Made by a program: the position numbers and the translations under genes
The notes under the pieces: generated by a model
Databases searched by the model: none
Seen by the model: only the letters and a program-made list of their open reading frames with translations
Told to the model about the DNA's origin: nothing
Shown: piece by piece, positions 57,373 through 64,000 of the stretch
Numbering within the stretch: position 1 is the first letter of the stretch
Layout of the letters: the number at the start of each line of letters is the position of its first letter
Assembly: GCF_014652875.1 (NCBI RefSeq)
Contig: NZ_BMZQ01000001.1
Coordinates: 620,001 to 684,000, forward strand
Length of the DNA stretch: 64,000 nt
Reading direction: 5' to 3'
Origin: Tianweitania populi
GTDB lineage: Bacteria; Pseudomonadota; Alphaproteobacteria; Rhizobiales; Rhizobiaceae

Positions 57373-59043
57373 TTGGCTGACGAGAACAACGCGGAACTGG
57401 TCTTTGTGCCTCTTGGAGGCGTCGGCGAAATCGGCATGAACTTCGCGCTTTATGGCTACGGCCCGGCACATGCGCGCGAATGGATCGTGATCGATGTCGG
57501 CGTGACCTTTCCTGGCCCGGATCTGCCCGGCGTCGATCTCGTTCTGCCCGATATCCGCTTCATCGAGGAGCGGCTTGACGACCTGCGCGGCATTATCATT
57601 ACGCATGCGCATGAAGATCACTACGGTGCACTGCTTGATCTTTGGCCGCGCTTGAAGGCGCCGGTCTGGATGACGCCGTTCAGCGCCGGCCTGCTGGAAG
57701 CGAAACGCGCGGCCGAAGCCAAGTCGCTGAAGGTCCCGGCGGAGATCTACAAGGCCGGTTCGACCTTCCAGGTCGGTCCGTTCTCGATCGAGGCAATCGG
57801 CGTCACGCACTCTATTCCCGAGCCAGTCTCGCTCGCGATTACCACCCCGGTTGGCACCGTCATCCATACCGGCGACTGGAAGATCGATCCCGCGCCAACT
57901 CTGCCGCCGCTGATCGACGAGAATCGTTTCCGCGAGCTTGGTCAGAAGGGCGTCGCAGCGCTAATCTGCGATTCGACCAATGCGCTGCGTGAAGGTGAGT
58001 CTCCGTCTGAAGAAGCGGTAGGCGAGGGTATTCGCGGTGTTATCGAAAAGGCGCCCGGTCGCGTGGCGATTACGACCTTCTCGTCCAATGTCGGCCGCAT
58101 CAAGTCGGTTGCGGAAGCAGCGCTTGCGACTGACCGCCAGGTTCTGGTACTCGGTCGCTCCTTGAAGCGCGTCATCGATGTTGCATCCGACCTCGGCTAC
58201 CTCGAAGGCCTTCCGCCTTTCATCGCCGAGGAGGACTATGGCTACATTCCGCGCGACAAGGTTGTGATTCTGTGCACCGGCAGCCAGGGCGAGCCTAGGG
58301 CGGCTCTCGCCAAGCTAGCACGTGATGAGTTCCGCAACGTCGCGCTCTCGCCGGGTGACCTCGTGATCTACTCGTCGCGAACCATTCCCGGCAACGAAAA
58401 GCCGATCCTCGAAACCAAGAACCTGTTGATCGAGCAGGGCGTTCGGATTGTCGAAGACAGCGATGCGCTGGTTCACGTGTCCGGGCATCCACGTCGCAGC
58501 GAGCTGCGCCGCATGTATGAATGGGTAAAGCCGCAGATCGCGGTCCCCGTGCATGGCGAGGCTGCCCACCTCATGGGCCATGCGCAATTGGCCCGCGACT
58601 GCGGCGTCACCGATGTTCCGAAGGTCCGTAATGGTGACATGGTTCGTCTGGCGCCCGGTCCGTCGAAGATCATTGACCAGGTTCCGATCGGCCGTGTGCT
58701 GAAAGACGGTCGCTTGATCGGCGACGAAGTCGCAACAGGCGTGCGTGATCGCCGCAAGCTTTCGTTCGCCGGTCATGTGGCTGTGAATGTCGTGCTTGAT
58801 GATCGTTATGAGCTGGCTGGTGATCCCGATCTTGTGGCGATCGGTCTGCCCGAATCCAATGGTCGTGGTGACGAGTTCGAGGAAGTTCTGCTCGATGCCG
58901 CGATTGGCGCTTTCGACAGCATCCCACGTCAGCGTCGCAAAGACTTGGACATGGTTTCGGAAGCCGTCCGGCGCGCGGTCCGTTCTTCCGCCAACGAAGT
59001 ATGGGGCAAGAAACCGATCGTGACGGTCTTCGTCACGCGCTGA
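57373..59043 (+). CDS. rnj: Ribonuclease J
   Basis: A 556-residue metallo-beta-lactamase/beta-CASP RNase with 5'-exo- and endonuclease activity, central to mRNA decay and 23S rRNA maturation in alphaproteobacteria. The zinc motif HAHEDH is at residues 78-83, with HTGDWKID and VSGHPRRSEL further on. The start is a TTG at 57373 (ADENNAELVFVPLGGVGEIG follows). The C-terminal domain is complete. Ten bases separate it from birA. Confidence 0.95.
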   Translation: MADENNAELVFVPLGGVGEIGMNFALYGYGPAHAREWIVIDVGVTFPGPDLPGVDLVLPDIRFIEERLDDLRGIIITHAHEDHYGALLDLWPRLKAPVWMTPFSAGLLEAKRAAEAKSLKVPAEIYKAGSTFQVGPFSIEAIGVTHSIPEPVSLAITTPVGTVIHTGDWKIDPAPTLPPLIDENRFRELGQKGVAALICDSTNALREGESPSEEAVGEGIRGVIEKAPGRVAITTFSSNVGRIKSVAEAALATDRQVLVLGRSLKRVIDVASDLGYLEGLPPFIAEEDYGYIPRDKVVILCTGSQGEPRAALAKLARDEFRNVALSPGDLVIYSSRTIPGNEKPILETKNLLIEQGVRIVEDSDALVHVSGHPRRSELRRMYEWVKPQIAVPVHGEAAHLMGHAQLARDCGVTDVPKVRNGDMVRLAPGPSKIIDQVPIGRVLKDGRLIGDEVATGVRDRRKLSFAGHVAVNVVLDDRYELAGDPDLVAIGLPESNGRGDEFEEVLLDAAIGAFDSIPRQRRKDLDMVSEAVRRAVRSSANEVWGKKPIVTVFVTR

Positions 59044-59065
59044 GGACCAGCCAAGGGAGGACAGG

Positions 59066-59470
59066 ATGCTCGGACGTCTCAACCATGTCGCGATAGCCGT
59101 GCCGGATCTTGGCGCGGCATCGGCCGTCTATCGCACCACGCTGGGCGCCAAGGTGACCGATCCTCAGGCTCTCCCTGAGCACGGCGTCACGGTTGTCTTC
59201 ATCGACGTGGGCAATACGAAGATCGAGCTTCTTGAACCCTTGGGTGAGAACTCTTCGATCGCCGGATTTCTACAAAAGAATCCTGCAGGCGGCATGCATC
59301 ATGTTTGCTATGAAGTTGCCGACATTATCGCGGCGCGCGATCAGCTGAAGGCGTCAGGCATGCGGATCCTCGGCGAGGGGGAGCCGAAGACTGGTGCTCA
59401 TGGGAAGCCAGTCCTGTTCCTGCATCCCAAGGACTTCCAAGGCACGCTCGTCGAGCTTGAGCAGATTTAA
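59066..59470 (+). CDS. mce: Methylmalonyl-CoA epimerase
   Basis: A 134-residue vicinal-oxygen-chelate protein that interconverts the methylmalonyl-CoA epimers in propionate metabolism. The signature LNHVAIAVPDLGAASAVYR, the second half GMHHVCYEV, and terminal GTLVELEQ give the metal ligands (His, His, Glu). The start at 59066 is preceded by GGGAGGACAGG. Confidence 0.94.
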   Translation: MLGRLNHVAIAVPDLGAASAVYRTTLGAKVTDPQALPEHGVTVVFIDVGNTKIELLEPLGENSSIAGFLQKNPAGGMHHVCYEVADIIAARDQLKASGMRILGEGEPKTGAHGKPVLFLHPKDFQGTLVELEQI

Positions 59471-59482
59471 AGGAAGATCCTG

Positions 59483-59758
59483 ATGAGCTGGATCTCGTTT
59501 GTCGCAATCTACTTCGTGGTGTGGTGGCTGACCCTGTTTGCCGTACTGCCCTTTGGCGTGCGCACGCAAGATGACGATAATGCGGTGACTTTGGGCACGC
59601 CAGCCAGTGCGCCGCGTGGGCCGCATATGTTGAGGGCCATTATTGGCACGACGCTCGTCGCATCCATCATCGTGTCCGGCTTTTATTGGCTGACGCACGG
59701 TCTGGGCTACAGCTTTGACGATATTCCGTTGATGGTTCCTCAGAACCTCGCCCGCTAA
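59483..59758 (+). CDS. DUF1467 family membrane protein
   Basis: A 91-residue protein with two membrane helices (ISFVAIYFVVWWLTLFAVLP and TLVASIIVSGFYWLTHGL). Between them is the conserved loop PFGVRTQDDDNAVTLGTPASAP. This fits DUF1467, a family nearly confined to alphaproteobacteria, found in this position before proS. Function unknown. Confidence 0.9.
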   Translation: MSWISFVAIYFVVWWLTLFAVLPFGVRTQDDDNAVTLGTPASAPRGPHMLRAIIGTTLVASIIVSGFYWLTHGLGYSFDDIPLMVPQNLAR

Positions 59759-59779
59759 CCTTCTGACATCATGATAGGC

Positions 59780-59809
59780 AAAAAAAATGCAGGGCATTGA
59801 GCCCTGCAT
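59780..59809 (-). terminator. Intrinsic terminator on the minus strand
   Basis: On the minus strand ATGCAGGGC, loop TCAAT, GCCCTGCAT is followed by seven T. No minus-strand gene ends nearby, so it probably ends a non-coding transcript. It may also slow plus-strand RNA after the DUF1467 gene. Confidence 0.75.
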
Positions 59810-60158
59810 CCAAGATACGCGTCCGATCATTTCCGTATTCCGGCGGCTGCGAGTGACCGCGCCTAGATCGCATCCTCCCAAGACTTGACCGCGTTCGGAG
59901 AATGAAATGTTTTTCTTCATTCCCGCTGTTGTACGACTGACCTTAACTGTCTGACATAAAGTTGTCACGAAGAATCTTACACGAACGCCTACAGCTTGTG
60001 CTGCATTGCACAAAAACTGCGCAGCTGGCTTCAAGCTTTCCGCTTTGAACCGCAGGGCCTTGCTCGGGTTTCCAATCTGCCATGAAATGGCTATGAAGCG
60101 AGCCGAGTTACAGCCATCAAGTGCCGATTCCGGCCGCACCTATTTCACGGATTTCACC
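59810..60158. other. Gene-free region before proS; possible minus-strand small RNA
   Basis: No protein gene is seen here. The minus strand is GC-rich and structured (a GGCG...CGCC stem within 59840-59865) and would be read into the terminator at 59780-59809. A small RNA of roughly 100-200 nt is possible. I could not match it to 6S or another known family by eye. The plus strand contains the proS promoter. Confidence 0.45.
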
Positions 60159-61487
60159 ATGCGTCTGTCGCGCTACTTCCTTCCCATCCTCAAGGAAACG
60201 CCGCGCGAGGCGGAGATCGTGTCGCATCGCTTGATGCTGCGCGCCGGCATGATCCGCCAGCAAGGGCAGGGCAGTTTCACTTGGCTTCCGCTTGGCAAGC
60301 GCGTGCTGGACAAGGTCTGCGCCATCATCCGCGAAGAACAGAACCGTGCCGGCGCTTTGGAAATTATGATGCCGACGGTCCAGTCGGCTGACCTTTGGCG
60401 CGAAAGCGGCCGTTATGATGCGTATGGCAAGGAGATGCTGCGCATCAAGGATCGGCATGACCGCGACATGCTCTACGGTCCGACCAATGAGGAAATGGTC
60501 ACCGACATCTTCCGGTCCTATGTCCGTTCGTACAAGGACCTTCCGCTCAACCTCTACCATATCCAATGGAAGTATCGCGACGAGGTGCGGCCGCGTTTCG
60601 GCGTCATGCGCTCTCGCGAATTCCTGATGAAGGACGCTTATTCCTTCGACATGGATTTCGAGAGCGCGAAGGCCGCCTATTACCGGATGTTCGTTGCCTA
60701 TCTGCGCACCTTCTCGCGCGTCGGCATGAAGGCGATCCCCATGAAGGCCGATACTGGCCCGATCGGCGGCGATCTCAGCCACGAGTTCATTATCCTGGCG
60801 GACACCGGCGAAAGTGGCGTGTTCTGCCACCGGGATTACCTCGACATGGCTGTCCCCGGCGCCGACACGGACTTCTCGGATGACACGGCAATCGCCGGTA
60901 TCGTTCAGGACTGGACAACGCCTTATGCCGCGACCGACGAAATGCATGACGAAGAGGCCTGGAATGCCGTGCCCGCCGGCGAGCAATTGGCCGCCCGTGG
61001 CATCGAGGTGGGCCACATTTTCCACTTCGGTCAGAAATATTCAGAGCCGATGGGCGCCAAGGTTCAGGGACCGGACGGCAAGGATCATTTCGTCTCGATG
61101 GGTTCCTACGGCATCGGCCCGTCGCGCCTGATCGCGGCGATCATCGAAGCCAGCCACGACGAGAACGGCATCATCTGGCCGGAAGGCGTTGCGCCGTTTG
61201 ATGTCGTGATCATTAACATGAAGGCTGGCGACCCGGAATGCGACCGCGTTTGCGGCGAGCTGGAAGCTGCCCATGAAGCGGCTGGGTTCGACGTGCTTGT
61301 TGACGACACGGATCAGCGTGCGGGTGGCAAGTTCGCGACGGCCGATCTCATCGGCATTCCGCTGCAGGTCATTGTTGGACCACGCGGCGTGGCTGATGGC
61401 ACGGTTGAAGTAAAGCGCCGTGCGACAGGCGAGCGCGACGTGAAGAAGATTGCTGAACTGAAAGCGTCCCTGGAGACAAAGGCTTGA
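60159..61487 (+). CDS. proS: Prolyl-tRNA synthetase, short bacterial type
   Basis: It charges tRNA-Pro. The 442-residue enzyme has the class II motifs: motif 2 in [26 protein letters not shown] and motif 3 in [11 protein letters not shown]. The C-terminal anticodon-binding domain starts near residue 345 ([10 protein letters not shown]). The editing insertion of the long bacterial type is absent, the form usual in alphaproteobacteria. I start at the ATG at 60159 (MRLSRYFLP); the frame is open upstream to 60006 without conserved sequence. Confidence 0.96.
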   Translation: MRLSRYFLPILKETPREAEIVSHRLMLRAGMIRQQGQGSFTWLPLGKRVLDKVCAIIREEQNRAGALEIMMPTVQSADLWRESGRYDAYGKEMLRIKDRHDRDMLYGPTNEEMVTDIFRSYVRSYKDLPLNLYHIQWKYRDEVRPRFGVMRSREFLMKDAYSFDMDFESAKAAYYRMFVAYLRTFSRVGMKAIPMKADTGPIGGDLSHEFIILADTGESGVFCHRDYLDMAVPGADTDFSDDTAIAGIVQDWTTPYAATDEMHDEEAWNAVPAGEQLAARGIEVGHIFHFGQKYSEPMGAKVQGPDGKDHFVSMGSYGIGPSRLIAAIIEASHDENGIIWPEGVAPFDVVIINMKAGDPECDRVCGELEAAHEAAGFDVLVDDTDQRAGGKFATADLIGIPLQVIVGPRGVADGTVEVKRRATGERDVKKIAELKASLETKA

Positions 61488-62782
61488 GCAAGCAACCCGC
61501 GCCGGCAGCCCACCCTTTGCCGGCTGGTGCCGGACCCTTTTCGGTGTTCGAACGCATGGTCGCCTGGCGCTACCTGCGTGCCCGACGCAAGGAAGCCTTC
61601 ATCTCGGTGATCGCCTCCTTTTCGTTTGCCGGCATCATGCTGGGCGTTGCGACGCTGATCATCGTCATGGCGGTGATGAATGGCTTTCGCACGGAGTTGA
61701 TGAGCCGCATCCTCGGCGTCAACGGTCACCTCATCATGCAGCCGATCGACCGCCCGCTGGATGATTATTCAGAGGTCGCCCGCCGCATCGAGGGCGTCGG
61801 CGGCGTCAAATATGCGCTGCCTCTGGTCGAGGGCCAGGTTCTGGCTTCCGGCAAGGTGGGTGCCGGCACCGGCGCGCTGGTGCGTGGCATTCGCGGCGAA
61901 GATCTCGTAAAGGTTCAGCTTGTCGCCAGCAACATCAAGCAGGGCACTCTGGAGGGCTTCGACACGGGCGAGGGCATTGCTATCGGCACCCGCATGGCGG
62001 AGAGCCTAGGCGTCAGTCTCGGTGATGGGCTGCAGCTGATTTCACCTGAGGGTGATGTAACGCCGTTCGGCGTGACGGCACGTCAGAAGACATATCCGAT
62101 CAAAGCGATCTTCGAGGTCGGCATGTCGGAATATGATGCGTCCATCATCTTCATGCCTCTGTCGGAAGCGCAGCTCTACTTCAACGTCGAAGGTTTGGCG
62201 CAGACGATCGAGATCTATGTCGACAATCCCGACAATGTCGATGCACTGAAAGTGCCGATCGAGGATGCCGCACAGCGTCAGCTTGTGCTGACCGATTGGC
62301 GGCTGCGCAACCAGACCTTCTTCTCGGCACTTGAAGTCGAGCGCAACGTCATGTTCATGATTCTGACGCTGATCGTGCTGGTGGCGGCGCTGAACATCAT
62401 TTCCGGCCTGATCATGCTGGTAAAGGATAAGGGTCGCGATATTGCGATCCTGCGGACGATGGGTGCCAGTCGCGGCGCCGTTATGCGCATCTTCCTGATG
62501 ACAGGCTCGGCTATCGGCGTGACCGGCACCATCGCCGGCGTCATTCTCGGCGTCGTGGTTTGCCTCAATGTGGAGCGAATCCGCGCCTTTTTCTCCTGGC
62601 TGTCGGGAACGACCCTGTTCAACCCCGAGCTTTATTTCCTGTCGCAGCTGCCGGCTGAGATGAACATGCGCGAGACCGTTTCGGTGATCGCCATGGCACT
62701 TGTTTTGTCTTTCCTGGCAACGCTGTTCCCGGCTTGGCGCGCTGCTCGGCTCGACCCGGTCGAGGCCCTGAGGTACGAATAA
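61484..62782 (+). CDS. lolC: Lipoprotein-releasing ABC transporter permease LolC/LolE
   Basis: A 432-residue four-helix inner-membrane protein that extracts lipoproteins for transfer to LolA. It begins after a short tail with [20 protein letters not shown], typical of LolC/E, then one helix, a large periplasmic domain, and three helices containing [21 protein letters not shown]. Alphaproteobacteria often have one LolCE-type protein that works as a homodimer. The start is a TTG overlapping the proS stop. Confidence 0.93.
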   Translation: MSKQPAPAAHPLPAGAGPFSVFERMVAWRYLRARRKEAFISVIASFSFAGIMLGVATLIIVMAVMNGFRTELMSRILGVNGHLIMQPIDRPLDDYSEVARRIEGVGGVKYALPLVEGQVLASGKVGAGTGALVRGIRGEDLVKVQLVASNIKQGTLEGFDTGEGIAIGTRMAESLGVSLGDGLQLISPEGDVTPFGVTARQKTYPIKAIFEVGMSEYDASIIFMPLSEAQLYFNVEGLAQTIEIYVDNPDNVDALKVPIEDAAQRQLVLTDWRLRNQTFFSALEVERNVMFMILTLIVLVAALNIISGLIMLVKDKGRDIAILRTMGASRGAVMRIFLMTGSAIGVTGTIAGVILGVVVCLNVERIRAFFSWLSGTTLFNPELYFLSQLPAEMNMRETVSVIAMALVLSFLATLFPAWRAARLDPVEALRYE

Positions 62783-63465
62783 TGGCTGCTGAAGTCGTAC
62801 TCGCGCTCAAGCGCGTCGAGCGTCATTACGTACAGGGCGAAAAGAAGCTCACCATCCTCAACGGTGCGGAGTTCGTGCTCCATCGTGGTGAGATGGTCGC
62901 GCTGGTGGCTCCCTCTGGAGCGGGGAAGTCGACTCTCTTGCATACGGCGGGATTGCTTGAGCGGCCGGATGCAGGCGAGGTTGTTCTCGCCGGGCGGCAA
63001 TGCGGCAAGATGAGCGATGAGCAGCGCACGGCGATCCGCCGCAATGATGTTGGCTTCGTTTATCAGTTCCACCATCTCCTGCCGGAATTCTCTGCGTTGG
63101 AGAACATTGCCATGCCGCAGCTGATCAAGGGCCTTGCACCCAAGGAAGCGAAGAACCGCGCTGCACAACTGCTGGATTACATGAAGATCGGCAAGCGCGC
63201 TCATCACCGCCCGGCTGAGCTGTCGGGTGGCGAACAACAGCGCGTTGCGATTGCCCGTGCCGTCGCCAACGCGCCACTCGTGCTTCTGGCCGATGAGCCG
63301 ACCGGCAACCTCGATCCCGTCACCGCATCCTATGTCTTCGATGCGATGGAAGCGCTTGTACGCCAGTCCGGTCTTTGCGCGTTGATTGCTACGCACAATC
63401 ACGAGCTGGCTGCGCGCATGAACCGACGCGTCACGCTGCAGGATGGCAAGATCGTCGATCTTTGA
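62782..63465 (+). CDS. lolD: Lipoprotein-releasing ABC transporter ATPase
   Basis: The 227-residue ATPase partner of LolC/E, with Walker [11 protein letters not shown]-loop [10 protein letters not shown], signature [13 protein letters not shown] and Walker [12 protein letters not shown]. Its ATG overlaps the lolC stop by one base (TAATG). Confidence 0.95.
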   Translation: MAAEVVLALKRVERHYVQGEKKLTILNGAEFVLHRGEMVALVAPSGAGKSTLLHTAGLLERPDAGEVVLAGRQCGKMSDEQRTAIRRNDVGFVYQFHHLLPEFSALENIAMPQLIKGLAPKEAKNRAAQLLDYMKIGKRAHHRPAELSGGEQQRVAIARAVANAPLVLLADEPTGNLDPVTASYVFDAMEALVRQSGLCALIATHNHELAARMNRRVTLQDGKIVDL

Positions 63466-63554
63466 CGGGCGTAGTTTCACGCTCGTCATTCCTCCCAGTC
63501 AGCTGATTAACTTTCGTCTAAGACTCCGTTCACCTTGTCAGGAGGATAGCGGGG

Positions 63555-63595
63555 GAACGGATGAAGAACACTTGCAATTTGAACAAAAGTAGAAC
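63555..63595. promoter_or_regulatory. Two tandem LexA-type boxes (GAAC-N7-GAAC)
   Basis: GAACGGATGAAGAAC (63555-63569) and GAACAAAAGTAGAAC (63581-63595) both match the alphaproteobacterial LexA operator GAAC-N7-GAAC exactly. They are 26 bp apart. A further half-like GTAC follows at the next 11-bp step (63603). They precede the small ORF at 63631. Confidence 0.75.
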
Positions 63596-63615
63596 AAACA
63601 AGGTACATACTTAGA

Positions 63616-64000
63616 TCAAGGAGCTAAGCCATGACCGAGATGTTCCAGGACGTGTTCTCCCTTGTTTCCATCAGCGCCTTCCTCGTTGGCGCTGCTTTCT
63701 GGATCGGCGCCATCTAGGGCGACCTTTCCGAAGACTTCGATGAAGGCCGACTTCAGGGCTTCATCCAGATCAGCCATCGTGACCGGAAGCCCGAGATCCA
63801 CAAGGCTGGTCACGCCATAGCCGCTGATCCCGCAGGGCACGATGCCGGAGAAGTGCCCGAGCTCCGGTTCGACATTGATGGCAACGCCGTGAAAGCTCAC
63901 CCAGCGGCGTAGCCGTATCCCGATCGCCGCGATCTTGTCTTCGGCAGGCGAGCCATCCGCGAGCGGCGGCCGATCCGGACGCACCACCCAAACACCGACG
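63616..64000 (-). CDS. lipB: Lipoyl(octanoyl) transferase LipB, C-terminal part
   Basis: LipB moves octanoyl groups from acyl carrier protein to lipoyl domains. About 128 C-terminal residues are inside the window; the start lies beyond base 64000. Conserved: [12 protein letters not shown] at the edge, [18 protein letters not shown] and the catalytic-type GIVPCGI cysteine. Similarity to LipB ends near EVFGKVA; the last 35 residues, which overlap the small SOS-type ORF on the other strand, look unlike the family. Confidence 0.9.
   Translation of the reverse strand, partial: VGVWVVRPDRPPLADGSPAEDKIAAIGIRLRRWVSFHGVAINVEPELGHFSGIVPCGISGYGVTSLVDLGLPVTMADLDEALKSAFIEVFGKVALDGADPESSANEEGADGNKGEHVLEHLGHGLAP
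63631..63717 (+). CDS. 28-residue single-helix membrane peptide, likely SOS-induced
   Basis: A 28-codon ORF with a strong ribosome site (AAGGAG at 63618-63623, seven bases before ATG). The peptide has a short acidic amino end (MTEMFQD) and an uncharged hydrophobic helix of about 20 residues ([20 protein letters not shown]). Two LexA-type boxes lie 36-76 bases upstream. Size, single membrane helix and LexA control recall Caulobacter SidA, a 29-residue division inhibitor made in SOS. Sequence homology to SidA is not claimed. It lies antisense to the lipB 3' end. Confidence 0.65.
   Translation: MTEMFQDVFSLVSISAFLVGAAFWIGAI

Noticed and set aside
59810-59970. 6S RNA identity for the minus-strand transcript
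   Set aside because: The region is structured, but I could not show the 6S central bubble by eye, so only an unnamed small RNA is suggested.

Overview
The window is a high-GC alphaproteobacterial chromosome segment, most likely from a denitrifying member of the Hyphomicrobiales (Rhizobiales), perhaps Phyllobacteriaceae-like. The grounds are the complete nuoA-N operon followed by birA, rnj (RNase J), a methylmalonyl-CoA epimerase gene, a DUF1467 gene, proS and lolC/E-lolD, the short type of prolyl-tRNA synthetase, DUF6074 on the mobile element, GAAC-N7-GAAC LexA-type boxes and a Tat-exported nitrous oxide reductase. Placement below order level is inference.

Layout. 1-4.7 kb: nosZ (3' end outside the window) and nosR on the minus strand, with a divergent ferritin-like di-iron gene; a TTG-N8-CAA FNR/NnrR-type box lies between them. 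4.8-5.1 kb: tRNA-Val(TAC) and tRNA-Asp(GTC). 5.5-14 kb: a cell-surface polysaccharide block with a GT4 and a tandem-domain GT2 glycosyltransferase, a Wzm/Wzt exporter, rmlA, a rhamnosyltransferase-like GT2 and a GtrII-like membrane transferase. 14.2-21.6 kb: a purine-salvage operon made of a LacI regulator with a perfect 20-bp palindromic operator, a PotABCD-type ABC importer, a nucleoside hydrolase and adenine deaminase.

21.7-33.5 kb: an integrated element of about 11.8 kb in the 3' end of tRNA-Arg(CCG). It is bounded by 49-bp direct repeats and carries a tyrosine integrase, an excisionase-like protein, an Arc-like repressor, a long minus-strand operon of small genes, a fused HK97 protease-capsid protein, a tape measure protein and a three-gene membrane/coiled-coil module. 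No portal, large terminase or lysis gene was recognised, so it resembles a phage satellite or a reduced prophage more than a complete phage. It holds three sets of repeated control sites: paired integrase arm sites, three GGTGCR-N4-YGCACC palindromes and two RHH-type operator repeats.

33.6-40.8 kb: a YigZ/IMPACT protein, a beta-carbonic anhydrase, a five-gene peptide/nickel-type ABC importer and a small membrane protein. 41-56.5 kb: the 14 nuo genes with two extra small genes inserted (a helix-hairpin-helix protein between nuoF and nuoG, and a 63-residue membrane protein between nuoH and nuoI). 56.5-63.5 kb: birA, rnj, epimerase, DUF1467, proS, lolC/E and lolD. 63.5-64 kb: two tandem LexA-type boxes precede a 28-codon ORF encoding a single-helix membrane peptide, antisense to the 3' end of lipB, which runs off the window. 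This resembles the arrangement of SOS-induced division-inhibitor peptides such as Caulobacter SidA and is the most unusual signal in the window outside the mobile element.
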